Below, piece by piece: positions 44,722-55,688 of a stretch of 64,000 nt of DNA (within the stretch, counting starts at the first letter, position 1; every line of letters starts with the position of its first letter). Made by a program: the position numbers and the translations under genes. This stretch comes from Niebla homalea (taxonomy: Eukaryota > Ascomycota > Lecanoromycetes > Lecanorales > Ramalinaceae). The stretch lies in the NCBI GenBank assembly GCA_019925105.1, contig JAHGAU010000001.1:2108001-2172000 (forward strand), read 5' to 3'. The notes under the pieces were generated by a model. The model did not search any database. It saw nothing but the letters and a program-made list of their open reading frames with translations, and was not told the DNA's origin.

Positions 44722-46762
44722 ATGCCTTCTGTACTCTCCGACGCAGACAAGGAGACAGTTAAAAGGACTGTCCCAAAGCCCGCCAATAAGATCCACGCCG
44801 TTGCAGTTGTCCGTCTTTACGTAGCCTACCCTGATAGGCAAAGATGGACGTCCACGGGATTGCAAGGGGCAGCTGTGCTGGCCAACGACCTTGTTGGAAA
44901 TACCTACTGGATCAAATTAGTTGACATATCCGTTAGTCCATATCTTCTTTCTCCATGCCACCTTGCACCACGTCTGACATTTCGCAGGGCTCCAATCGCG
45001 GCGTCATCTGGGACCAAGAGATTTATGAGCAGTTCTACTACAATCAGGACAGAACCTTCTTTCATTCCTTTGAATTAGAGGATTGTCTTGCTGGGCTGTC
45101 TTTCGTTAGCGAGAAGGAGGCAAAACAGTTCAAGAAGAAAGTGGATGATCGCGAGAAGAATGCGAGCAAGGATACGAAAGTCACCCCTTTCCAGGGAGCA
45201 GGTGGTCAGCCACCGAGCGCAAGTCATTCCACCGGCAAGTCTCATAGCAGGTTCGGATTCGGCAGCCTGCTACACAGCAGTAGCAGCCAGCGACATTCGT
45301 CCGCTCCGCAAGTGGCTCCCCCACAGCCAGTCTCCATTATCCCTCCTCGAGAAATCGCAAGTAGCCAAGCTCGGAAGAGTCCTAACCGAGATAGAGCGTC
45401 ATCGCTGGATACCATCGATCCATCTTGGAGAGGCATTCTGGGAGAGCTACTGGAGATGGGTATCACAGAGGACCAAATAGAGCAGAACCAAGATTTCATC
45501 AAGGATTATATTGAACAGCGAAAAGCCAGTGGACCTCCTATCTCAGACGCGAGCAATGCTACAACCAACGGCTCTGATGGCAACACGCAAGCCAAGGCTC
45601 CAGCTCCCCCTGCGCCGCCTTCGGTCAGTCCGCAGAACACGGGTAGCACCAGCTCGTCTCGGCGAGGCCCAGCCCCAGCGCCTCCTCAACCTCGAAGGAG
45701 CCGTCAGGACAATCAACCCCTTTCCTCCTCTTCTAACATTGAATCAACATCCCCCGTACCAGAACGCACCCCGTCCCCCCCACGTCAGCAATACCAATTT
45801 AGGGCTCCTCCACCATTGGCGGATGCTGGCAAGTTTGCAAACGCTGCCCCGAGTCTTCCGAAAAGGTCAAGAGCCACTTCTAATGTTACAAACCCTGGTC
45901 CGCCGCCACCACCCCGGCCCCCCAAGACACCCATGGAAGATGACGAGGAGCCTAGACAGAAGTTCGGAGTACCGCCACCGTTTCAAGCAGAAAGGACTCC
46001 GAATGCATTACCACCTACACCTCCAGCACGAGCCCCTGTGCCCCCATCTCCAAGACCGAGGGACACAAGCCACGGGCACAACGTACCACCTGCAGCTGCC
46101 GCACCACCACCCCTTCCTCCAAAGACGCCGTCTGCCCCTTCCGGAGGTCCACCGCCGCCTCCGCCAGCAAGAGGCAACGCCGCGCCTCCTCCACCTCCTC
46201 TACCGTCCGCCCCACGGCCTGTTCCTGGTACTCCCTCATCTGCTGGACCACCTCCACCTCCACCACTGCCAAATTCTGGACCACCTCCTCCGCCGCCGCT
46301 GCCGAATTCTGGTGCACCTCCACCACCGCCTCTGCCTTCCGGTGGCGGACCTCCCCCTCCCCCTCTTCCACCAGGGCGCGACTCGATGAACGCGCCGCCT
46401 CTGCCAAAAGTATCTGGCGGGAAAGAAGACGTACTGGCCTCTATCCGCGCAACTGGCGGTGTTGGGGGCGGGGCACTGAAGAAGGTAAGTGACAAGGACA
46501 AACGAGACCGAAGCGCAGCGGCGGTCCCAGGAGCAGAGTCCAGTGCTCCTGTGGGAGGTGCCCCGCCCGCACCATCTGGCGGGGGAGGTTTAGGCGATGC
46601 TCTTGCTGCAGCACTAAGCAAGAGGAACAAGAAAGTCAGCGCGAGTGGTATGTTCCTCTTTGGATTACATCGTAGTAGTAAGCTTGACTGACGCTCTCGA
46701 CAGACGATGAAGATGATGACGATGACGACTGGGACGACGACCCAAAACCCAAACGTAGATAG
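44722..46762 (+). CDS. WASP/Las17-type actin nucleation promoter
   Basis: Activates the Arp2/3 complex at cortical actin patches during endocytosis. Model: 44722-44931, 44988-46647, 46704-46762, giving 642 residues. WH1 domain at about 1-125 (NKIHAVAVVRLYVAYPDRQR, GAAVLANDLVGNTYWIKLVD, then GVIWDQEIYEQFYYNQDRTF across the splice). A basic linker follows, then a short helical segment (SWRGILGELLEMGITEDQIE), then about 330 residues of proline-rich sequence with many P5 runs for SH3 and profilin partners. Near 545 comes a WH2-like EDVLASIRATGG. The last exon supplies the acidic Arp2/3-binding end, an Asp run around a single Trp. No CRIB GTPase-binding motif is evident, as in fungal Las17. The second intron separates the acidic tail, so its splicing decides Arp2/3 activation. 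Confidence 0.94.
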
Positions 46763-47164
46763 ACGACCTTGCCAATGTCCATGCGAAAGGTCTGCTTGCC
46801 TGGGTTCAGCGAAGGCGTAGGGAGCTTGTAGAATACTGGAGAATACTCGAGCTTGGTCTGTTCCTCAGTCTTCAAACTTATGATGCCTGTATTTATGAGG
46901 AGTATCATACCATTGGCCCTCCCTTTTGGTCAAATTTCCCATATGTTCTCTTGTTATATCAACAACGACATGACTTTCGTTATTCACCATCATCTCTTCT
47001 TCAGTAGGACCAATGATAGACTAAGCAAAATTTCTGACTCAGCTGTAGGTCAACTTCGAGTATATCACAACAGAGACTTGCTCCAATTATGGCCTTTGAG
47101 ACTTCTACATCGAGCTGATACTCTCGTTCTACGTCTATGTGATGTCGATCATCTCTGCAGCCCT
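46763..47164. other. Convergent spacer
   Basis: 402 bp between the ends of the WASP gene (+) and the Lys2-like gene (-). No gene recognised. Confidence 0.35.
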
Positions 47165-50100
47165 CTAAGCTGATCCTCTTCCTACTTTGCCTAGAGCTTC
47201 CCTTTGGACCTGTCCCAACGTGACTCTGGGAAGGGCTGTCCCTTTGGCCCCGACCTTGGACGGTGGCGGTGGGACAAGAAAGCCAACGTCAATCATGTAA
47301 CCTAGATAAGCTCGAACAGTATCCTGCGTGACTCGTGCATCAGCTCGCGACTTCTCAGCCCCCAGCAGTGCTTGGACGTTGGCATCATCCAGCTCCCTGG
47401 ACGAGCTTTCCGAAGGCAGATCTTCCATCACCCAGTCGAAGAGCGGGAGGAGTGCGTGCGGTTCTTGATCGTCTGAGCTTTCTGAAACGTACGTCTCCAA
47501 TTTCGAGCGCCAGTCGTTGTACGAGACTGGGGGGCAGTCATAGCCGCACCTCTCCAGCGTCGACAGGAATGTATTGAAGAGGAGTCGCGGGTGAGGTGTC
47601 ACTTGATACACAGAGACTCCTTTCTGCTGGTTCTGCAGGCTTGCGGAGGCTACCACGTTGGCGCAATGTGCCACAGGGACGACATTGATTGAGCTGTTCC
47701 CTAAGTCAGGATAGCATGACAGCTGGACACTCCCCTTCAGCATGCGGAGGAGAAAGTCATCTGTCGGGCCGATGCCATTATCTGGGTTACCTGTGATGTA
47801 GCCAGGGCGTACGATGGCGCCTTGGAGACCCCTATTGCCGGCTTCACGAATCAGGCGCTCAGCTACATATTTGGTCTGGCCGTAGCCGTTGGAGAGACCT
47901 GTGCGACTACGGAACAGGTTGTCGGATTCACTAATGGGCGTAGTTGGTTCATAAGCTCCAGAGTCGAGGACTGCAGTGGTAGAGACGAAGGTGAAATGCT
48001 TTGGTTTCCCTACGCTACAAAGAGCCAGGAGAGATAGGGTCGAGAGGACATTGGTAGGCTTGAGGTTCTGATAATCTCGGATCCAATGCACAACCGCTGC
48101 GTTGTGAATGATGATGTCTACCGTGTTCACGAGCGTAGAATAGACGTCTGGACTCAGGCTTAGATCCTCCTTGGAGAGATCTGCAGGAACACAATCAATG
48201 CGTGATGTCCATGATTCATCCCATGTGCTGAATGCTATGCACGAGGTCCTTACACGATCCAGGCCGCCCTTAGGCGATGATGCTCGCACAAGGGCCAGTA
48301 TCTTACAGTCGGGATTGTGGTGTAAAAGGTGTGTCAAGATCGAGACCCCCAGGAATCCTGTTGCTCCGGTCAACAGGAAAGTCTGCGGCAGAATTGAGCC
48401 AGAAGGGAAGCCCTTTGGCAGAGCAGATGAGATTAAAGCCTCTGCATCAGCATTATAGTTCGAATTTCCGTTGGCGTTTCCATTTGGAAAGGCTTCTGAG
48501 CACTTTGCATCCTCAACTGCTTTCGCAAATTCTTGGAGAGTTGGGTGCCGAAAGATTGTCGCTACAGTTAATCTGACATGTGCCTGGTTTTTCATGTCGA
48601 GAAGCACACCTTGAGCAACGAGGCTGTTGCCACCTAGATTTTCGAAGAAATCATCCTCGAGGCTTATTATATCACGAGGCTTCCGAAGTCGAGAGGCCCA
48701 AGACTTTTCGACGAGTTCTTCACATTGAGTAAAGGCCCTGCCTGTCTTTTTTGCTACAGCAGCTGCTGCTATAAGATCAGCCTCGTCTGGGTATGGCAAG
48801 GCTCTCCTATCAATCTTATAGTTTGGAGTCAATGGCATTGCTTTCAGTGGGATGAAGACTGTCGGCACAGCGTATGATGGTAGCTTTGTCTTCAAGATAC
48901 GACGCGCATCGTCTCCGAGCGCCTGAAATTGCGTGAGCATCCCACGCAGGGTATCATCTTCTGAATCATCATGTATGCCATGTTCGTTCGCCCATGCCGG
49001 CCACTTAGCAATGTCGACCACGTAATACGACACGAGAGTTGGCTCCTCATATTTGTCTCTCCGCACAAGAGTTACATTTTCTCTGATGAGGGGATGCTTT
49101 GAGAGGTGCGTATCAATCTCACCAAGCTCTATTCGAAATCCACGTATCTTGACCTGGTTGTCAGCACGACCTGTGCACTCTACGTCTCCAGTCTCGGTAT
49201 AGCGACCTAGATCGCCCGAACGATACAGCCGATCTCGAGGCCCTTTCCAAAATGCACGCCAAGGGGGCTCCTTTGCGTTCTCTAATCGTAACGATTCTGT
49301 CTCCTTGTCCTCCCACACCTTTGAATTTGACAGGAAAAAATTGGGTATGAATTTGATTCTGTTGAGATCATCAGAGCCAAGATAGCCCTCCGCTAACCCT
49401 CCTGCTCGAACGAAGATTTCTCCGACCTCGCCGATATTGCACAGCTTGGGTTGGTTATTCTCTAGAGAGGCACGATCTACAACCAGCACCTGCACATCTT
49501 TCATGCCCCGTCCTGCAGGTATGACGGGCGGCATCTGACTCAAGAAATTGGGATCTTCATTTTGAGAAGGGATTTCGAAATAGGAAACCGCACGTTGCGT
49601 CTCGGTAGTACCAAACATATTCACAACGCGGCAATTTCGTGCTAGTCTCTGCAGGCTGTGGCAATCCCGCGTCATCAGAACATCACCTACAAAAAAGGCA
49701 TGGTGGAGCGACGAAAATTCGGCCTTGGCCCCACCAACTAGGATTTGCCCCATCGCCGGTGTCAAATGGGTGACCGTTGCTTGGTACTGTCGCATCCACT
49801 CTGCAAGTCTCTCATGTTGGATATCCTCTTTAGCAGGAATGAGGAGCTGTGCGCCTAGAAACATTGGCGTGAAGCAGTCTCTTTGGATTGGATCGTGAGC
49901 AATGCCGCTCAACATCGTAAAGCGGTCCCTCTCTGTCAAGTTGAATGTGTGAGCCATCCAAGGCTGGTAATAAGTCAGAGAGTAATGGCGACCTTGGACG
50001 CCCTTTGGCCTCCCCTCAGAACCTGACGTAAAGCTGAGAGTGGGCTGGGTATCGGGTCCAACGATCACATCCGGATACTCAGCTTTTAGACCCGCCTGTC

Positions 50101-50699
50101 TGAATAAACAATCATCTTCCCCTTTGCCAAGGGAGCCACCTCTAAGAATACCACTGTCCAAGAGCTCCAGCGCGGGTATCTCTGCCTTTAGAGCGAGACT
50201 TTCATCTATGAATGATCGGACTTGAGATGTAATCTCGCCTTCTTCACGCGACGCTTTGTCAATCACAATCAAACCCTTTGGTTGTGCAACATCAAGGTAT
50301 ATACATTGCCTATCACTTGGATAGGCAGGGTCGATCACACTGAAAGCAGCACCACTCTTCAAAACGCCTAACGTCATTCAATATTAAGTAACGACATGTC
50401 GATGGGCCGCACTTACCAAGTATCGCAACCACAAGATCCACACCCCTGTAGGCATATATCATCACTACATCGCCGCGCTCAATGTCATGTTGTATCAGAT
50501 GATGGGCTAATACATTTGAGGCATGATGTATTTGTCGGTAAGTGAACTGTCGCCGCTGGACCGTGTGGGACTCGGTCTCGATAACAAACGTTCGATCAGG
50601 GTGAGTCTCTGCATTGCGTGCAAAAATGTCATGAATAGCCCCATGGAAATCCGAGAAATGCAAATCAGCTGTGGGATCGGGGCGCAAATCTCTGGCCAT
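47165..50699 (-). CDS. L-2-aminoadipate reductase-like protein (Lys2 type, A-T-R), N-terminally short
   Basis: Lys2 reduces alpha-aminoadipate to its semialdehyde in fungal lysine synthesis, after activation by a phosphopantetheinyl transferase. Model: exon 1 50699-50417, 49-bp intron (GTAAGT..GTTAG), exon 2 50367-47165, giving 1161 residues. Adenylation domain: SFTSGSEGRPKGVQGRHYSL near 206, GIAHDPIQRDCFTPMFLGAQ, MFGTTETQRAV, YRSGDLGRYTETGDVECTGR and VKIRGFRIELGEIDTHLSKH. Carrier domain: FFENLGGNSLVAQ near 670, with the attachment Ser and His replaced by Asn beside it. Reductase: TGATGFLGVSILTHLL near 763, GYGQTKYVAE and VRPGYITG. Typical Lys2 is about 1400 residues; this one begins directly at the DPT..GAIHDIF block and lacks the roughly 200-residue N-terminal domain. 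Only 324 bp separate it from the divergent Mrs2-like gene, so no upstream exon fits. It could be the sole Lys2 or a paralogue. Confidence 0.88.
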
Positions 50700-50820
50700 A
50701 ATTTATCCAACGCTTTGCAAGATTTACATTAATTTTTTGAAGAAAATCTGGAATATGGATGCATCTGTGAGCTACTGGATTCGCGGTCAATCCAATGCAG
50801 AGTAATCTAGTGTAGAGTCC

Positions 50821-50827
50821 TGACTCA
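50821..50827. promoter_or_regulatory. Gcn4/CpcA-type site TGACTCA
   Basis: Exact palindromic consensus of the general amino-acid control activator, placed where it could serve the Lys2-like gene. Lysine genes are known targets of Gcn4 in yeast. Confidence 0.55.
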
Positions 50828-50942
50828 TTCAAAAAATCACAACCACAGAATATCCATTGTACAACTTTATTCATAGCTCATCACACTTTGTGAAAGGCGA
50901 GATACACCTTGCATTAGTGTTAGGGTTGCGAGATCGCCAAGT

Positions 50943-50948
50943 CACGTG
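50943..50948. promoter_or_regulatory. E-box CACGTG
   Basis: A bHLH-type hexamer in context TCACGTGCA, as bound by Cbf1/Pho4-like factors; six bases only, so weak alone. Confidence 0.3.
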
Positions 50949-51023
50949 CATTAGAAAATTTAGCGGCTTTTGGAGCTTCGAATTTTCATAGATGTCTTTC
51001 TTCCATATGCACCCAGGTCTGAG

Positions 51024-52767
51024 ATGCAACGAGCTCTCAGTCCGTGTAGTGCACCCTCTAGCTCGCTCCTACATGCTCTAAGAAACAAGATCGAGGAACC
51101 TTCATTCTTTTCGACCGGAACTGCTTTTGCTTCATACAAGTGCTCTGGGCATTACCGTAGTAGTAGCAAGAGAAAAGCTGCCAGTACGCTTAGCGACAGG
51201 CGATCTTGTTCAAGAAGACCAGTCCAGAAGCAGAATGCATTCTTCAAAGTTCCGGGAGAAAATGTGGTCCAGCATCGCCAGATAGCCACACATCACAGCA
51301 ATCTTCTTGGCAGCTGGTTGACAGGCAAAGTCTTCCACCTGCATGACCCCCAACATTGGCCCTTACGCGGCTCCTGTACATCTTCGCAGAACGTGTTCAA
51401 ACGATCGATATGGAAGAGAACCGCTGGTCGAAGATCAGGCGCTGACTCAAAAGCTCGTGAATTCCCCCCTTTACCGAGTTTCCTTGATGAAACGGCCGGA
51501 GCGACATTGGGTCGGACAAAGGCTGCAAAGCCTGGAAGCGAGCTCAAGCTCCGATGTACAGAAATTGATGAAAATGGAAATGTCATAACGGTCAATGGAG
51601 AATTCAAGAAGAGCGAGCTCATCGCCAAAGTATGCAGACCGCTTCACCTCACACATCTGGCCCGTCCTCTCATCAAGCCTAGCTGACACTTGCGCGCAGT
51701 ACGGCCTACTCCCACGAGATCTGCGGAAAATTGATTCATCCTTGCTTCCACACATCTTAGTACGACCATCAGCAATACTTATAAACCTATTGCACCTTCG
51801 CGTTTTGATCAAACACAATTGTGTACTCGTGCTCGATGCATATGGATCTACGGACTCGTTTGCACAGTCACAGTTTATGTATGACCTCTCCGGTAAATTG
51901 AGCCAGAAAGACACCCGCCAAGCCGGCAATCTTCCCTACGAATTTCGAGCCCTGGAAGCAGTTTTGATTAGCGTCACTGCCGGACTAGAGGGGGAGTTCG
52001 ATGTGGTGTCCGAGCCTGTGGTACGAGTGTTGAGAGAGCTCGAAGAAGATATCGATAGAGACAAGCTCCGCCATCTTCTCATATATTCCAAACGATTAGG
52101 TACATTCGAGCAAAAGGCACGCCTGGTACGGGATGCCATCGATGATCTCCTTGAAGCCGACGATGATTTGATGACAATGTACCTTACTGAGAGAGCACAA
52201 GGCAAGGTCCGCGAGGAGGATGATCATACCGAGGTCGAAATGCTACTCGAGTCTTACCACAAGGTTTGCGACGAGATTGTTCAAATTAGCGGGAATTTGG
52301 TCAGCAATATCCGAAACACGGAGGAAATCATACGAGCCATTCTTGACGCCAACCGCAATTCCTTGATCATGCTTGATCTCAAATTTTCCATTGGCACGCT
52401 CGCCATTGGTTCCGGAGCTTTCGTTGCGTCACTGTACGGAATGAACCTCAAAAACTTCATTGAAGAATCTGATCTTGGCTTCCTTGGCGTCTCCGCATGG
52501 TCATTCCTCTTCGCCGTGGCCGTATGCGCTTATGGCTTGAAGAAGCTAAGAAAGGTACAGAGAGTCAGTATGTGGGGTGAGCGTGGTCGGGGGCAGAGAG
52601 GCAGTTGGCGGGACGTAAGCTCTCCTCGAATTTCGAAGACCGAGGAGGAAGCTCTGAAAGAGAGGGCGCAACGATTGAAGAAGTTGTCCGGCATTTCCAA
52701 TCCTGCTGGATTTGGTGACCGCCGAAATGCAGCAGCGCTTCCGCCTGTGTTGAAGACTACCAGCTGA
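51024..52767 (+). CDS. Mitochondrial Mg2+ channel, Mrs2/Lpe10 family
   Basis: A CorA-superfamily channel of the inner mitochondrial membrane that carries Mg2+ into the matrix. Model: 51024-51629, 70-bp intron (branch AGCTGAC), 51700-52767, giving 557 residues. The N-terminal 140 residues are Arg/Ser-rich with few acids, a matrix-targeting presequence longer than usual. Then KLRCTEIDENGNVITVNGEF, the alpha/beta domain with LLPRDLRKIDSSLLPHILVR and PYEFRALEAVLISVTAGLEG, and the long coiled helix (MLLESYHKVCDEIVQISGNL). Two membrane spans follow, the first closed by the signature GMN (449-451) in LYGMNLKNF. The C-terminus is a basic Arg/Lys-rich tail. Start chosen as the first ATG in frame; the frame extends upstream only through non-ATG codons. 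Confidence 0.94.
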
Positions 52768-53600
52768 GAGCGAGCACGAAGAGGTTCTTTGACCAACAGA
52801 AAGAAAGCTGCCTTGCAGGTGGTCTCTATCATGTCTGCCGCATAGCCTTGGGAGTTGCGGGCAATTATATGGTATGTAATGTAATGGAACGATACCCAAC
52901 TCTTCCGACCTCGCTACACGACTATCTTTTAATCTCTCAGCACTATGCCGCTGGTCTCAATGCTCGCTTCCCCTTCTGCCCATGATTTCGGTTGGGATAA
53001 GTGAACTGCCTTTGTTCCCTTTTCATTTGTCCTTGAATCCTCCTATGTGTTGTTGGATTTAGCCCAGTACAAGCCTTCCAGAATTCACACCGGTGTTTGA
53101 CCAGAGTTCAAAAGAGACGGGGAGGTTGCCATGTGTTGAGAAATGCAGGTAGGCGCATGAGAACTGTGGAGTGTCCAGCTTCACGCACGATACTGTGGCA
53201 TTGTTACTCGTAGTGAACATCATCATCGAATGCATATTTCTGAATGTGTTGAATTTGATTGACTTGGTGTCGAGCTCATTGTAGATGTTCCACTCACACT
53301 CTGGGTGGCATAGCTCGTGTCTCGCGTCGTAAGATTGCCTGCCATGACACCTGTGAATGGCAAGATCTGCCACACAATCAACGCAATACTTTCACCTTAA
53401 AAGGCTTTCTTTTCTTACAGGCTTTTCCTTCTGCGTCCGGAGCAAGGGAATCTTCCTAGCCACTGTGCCTCCACCTCGACAGCCTCCCTGTCCTCGACCT
53501 TAAGCAGATAGATCTTCCCGGCCAAGCGTCCATTTCGGCGTACCCGACTGAACCATATAGCGTATTAAGGACTGCGAGGTGGTGCCAGCCGACAAAGAAA
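52768..53600. other. 833-bp spacer with weak coding traces on the minus strand
   Basis: Between two plus-strand genes. On the minus strand, 53373-53059 is an open frame of 104 codons with six Cys (including ELCHPECEWNIY) and, just upstream of it (about 53530-53405), an open stretch in another frame containing GKIYLLKVEDREAVEVEAQW followed by GTAAG. These could be pieces of a decayed or alternative gene, but no joined model was convincing. Confidence 0.3.
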
Positions 53601-54450
53601 ATGAACCCATTTCGAGCGAGAGACAAAGCCAAGCGACGTTTACCAGGACATCGCCATGATAGAACGCCAGTCCCACCCTCAGATCAAGCAGCGCCATCAC
53701 AACCCTCGAATCCGTCCGAGCCACACTGCTCTCAGCCTGTTCTCCAGAGTCCATACATGCTGGGTAAGTAAATCTCAGAGACGTTTTACCCGTTGTCTCG
53801 GCAGTCTTGTCTTGTGTCAGGCAATGCTGACTCCACGCTCTACCCGGAAAAGCGATGCTGACCACGCGTTCCACCTAGTGACGCGTCCGATGCATCCAGC
53901 TCCGCTTGTGCGAAAGGGCTCTGCAGAGCTTCCGAAATCAGACCCATCAATAGCTCCTCAAGCCTGCGGCACCGTCCAAGAGCCTTCCTCACCAAGTCGA
54001 AGAGATGCTCCCCAATCACAGATGCCAGGGTACGAGCCTCTCCCTCAGCTCGAACCACACCATCCTCAACTCCATGGGACATCACCAGTCGCCCGAACAT
54101 TGAGGAGATTGGCAGGAGATACACGGTCGACCGACAAAGGCAGCCAGAACAAGGTTCCACAAGTCCAGCCTAGCAAGCCGACTATCCAGCTAACACAGAT
54201 CGTGCAAACGCGAGTATTATTGGCTCAAGTACAGGCGCTCACATCGCTAGCTGAGGATTGTGAAGCCAAGGAGGCCGACCGGAAGCGACAAGACTTGGAG
54301 CAGCAGTCGTCTGCGAAATTTGGGGAGAACCTGGGCCAGGCATGGCAGGCCTCAAGAGATAAAGGCGAAGGGACAGATCCAAGGTCGACAATCAACAAAA
54401 ATCACAAAAATAGCGAAAGGGTTCTCTTGTGGCTCGAAAAAGTGGAGTAG
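53601..54450 (+). CDS. Unrecognised protein with C-terminal coiled coil (proposed two-exon model)
   Basis: No named family recognised. Proposed exons 53601-53763 and 53879-54450, giving 244 residues. Exon 1 reads MNPFRARDKAKRRLPGHRHD, then a Pro/Ser-rich run to QSPYML; it ends at a canonical GTAAGT. The 115-bp intron has a branch-like TGCTGAC near 53854 and a pyrimidine-rich CACCTAG acceptor. Earlier acceptors (53804, 53820) lead quickly to stops. Exon 2 is Pro/Ser-rich and then a charged helix: QTRVLLAQVQALTSLAEDCE with heptad-like spacing, ending LLWLEKVE. An alternative frame at 53880-54160 also looks fairly open, so the acceptor is not certain. The longer intron than its neighbours is a caution. 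Confidence 0.45.
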
Positions 54451-54895
54451 AAATTTTTTGGTGAGGCCATGATCTTGTTGATCGGGGCAGATGATGTCAA
54501 AATGTTGATTTTGGTCTTTTGATCACTGTCGTGTGCTTTAAGAAGGGAGGGAAATTCTCCATCCCCTAACCGGCTTATGAGGCTTCTGGTTGTTTGGCTT
54601 GAGATACTTCCTGCAGCCATAGTTGATAATCTCAAAAAGATCATTTTCTTATGCATTCATATGCAATGCCACACCGTCCTCTGCGATTACTGCATTACGC
54701 TCCAATCTTGTTTGCTCAATGCGATGCGTAATCACCTTTGGCTGGGGTCATTTTGTGTTCTACATCCGCGCCGTTCGTATCAAAGTGGGGCGTGGAAGGG
54801 TATATGGTAGCGCAACCGTCCCATCCTCGGATCCGCAAGCGCTGATCATGAGATACGTAGTTGCTCATAGAGGCATCTGGAGGACGGAGCACCAT
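54451..54895. other. Convergent spacer
   Basis: 445 bp between the ends of two unrecognised genes. Nothing else recognised. Confidence 0.35.
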
Positions 54896-55429
54896 TCAAG
54901 AAACAAGTCCAGGTCCAGTGCGCTTTACGAGATCATTAATGATGAGGCCAGCTTGTTGGTAGATATCTTGGTATTTTGTCACTACCACGCTCTCCAGGAG
55001 GTGGACTCTGAGAGAACCGCGAAGACCTTGAGGGTTGTTCACTAATTCTTTGACCGGCTCCGGCCTTTGAGCGACTGAGCTGGCGTCATCGTTCCCAGTA
55101 GAGTTGCATTGGTTTCGTATACGTCTGCCCTTTCTATCGAAGCCCCTTTCCTTCAATTGCTTTGTGAGAGCCTGGTCCACTCGTCTTCTCGCCCAGCTTC
55201 GAACCGTCCTTTGCCATTTCTTGTGGATGTGGTTTGCTGTCACCTCCATCTGCAGACCATCTAGCTCCCATTGCTGTCGGCTATCAAGAATGTACCGTCG
55301 TTTCACGCGCGGGTAGAGGACATGTGAGCGGTCTTGTAGGATAAAGTCACTGAGCCGGGAGCGAGTATGGGATCGCGAGATGAAACAACGGCACCAGTTG
55401 ATGCTACGAAGGTCACGCGATAGTGGCAT
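54896..55429 (-). CDS. Unrecognised small basic protein
   Basis: A 177-residue frame from the ATG at 55429. The first 30 residues (MPLSRDLRSINWCRCFISRS..) are basic with Ser and Arg and no acid beyond one Asp, which would suit a mitochondrial presequence. The middle is strongly basic and helical: LQMEVTANHIHKKWQRTVRS, ALTKQLKERGFDRKGRRIRN. The end carries a hydrophobic-charged helix, LRVHLLESVVVTKYQDIYQQ and AGLIINDLVKR. The gene is divergent from eIF1A with 259 bp between them. No membrane span or catalytic motif seen. Codon-by-codon it reads as a real protein, and an intron is not required. A role in mitochondrial translation or assembly would be a guess. Confidence 0.55.
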   Translation of the reverse strand: MPLSRDLRSINWCRCFISRSHTRSRLSDFILQDRSHVLYPRVKRRYILDSRQQWELDGLQMEVTANHIHKKWQRTVRSWARRRVDQALTKQLKERGFDRKGRRIRNQCNSTGNDDASSVAQRPEPVKELVNNPQGLRGSLRVHLLESVVVTKYQDIYQQAGLIINDLVKRTGPGLVS

Positions 55430-55688
55430 GGCATCCTCAACTCCAAGTACGCTACAGTAATTCTGATTTGCATGCTTGGGTGGCAGTGCGTAGCGGATCT
55501 TCTAGGGCGGAATGGTGTGGCTGCAGCTTGCGGGAAATTCCGCCCCGCCACAACAATGACTCGCTTGCCACTTGACATGCCCCGCCAGAGTCACAAACCC
55601 CAAAACCTCGAATACTTTCCATCCCACCAACATCTATCTTCCGAAGTGACCAGATTCTTGGTATCTAGTTGCAGACCTCAGAAGCGTC
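55430..55688. promoter_or_regulatory. Divergent promoter, unknown gene / eIF1A
   Basis: 259 bp upstream of both genes. No specific site recognised. Confidence 0.35.

Larger units (their letters stand above)
50700..51023. promoter_or_regulatory. Divergent promoter Lys2-like / Mrs2-like
   Basis: 324 bp shared by the two genes. It contains a perfect Gcn4/CpcA site TGACTCA (50821-50827), about 122-128 bp upstream of the Lys2-like ATG, and a CACGTG box (50943-50948), about 75 bp upstream of the Mrs2-like ATG. Confidence 0.6.

Noticed and set aside
46484..46492. GTAAGT inside the WH2 region of WASP
   Set aside because: A donor here would remove the conserved basic part after the WH2 motif, and the frame continues as in homologues.
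45983..46630. Gly-rich open frame antisense to the proline-rich part of WASP
   Set aside because: It is the reverse complement of CCN proline codons; no independent coding evidence.
50700..50874. Possible upstream exon completing the Lys2-like N-terminus
   Set aside because: The minus-strand frames here show no resemblance to the Lys2 N-terminal domain, and the divergent gene leaves too little space.
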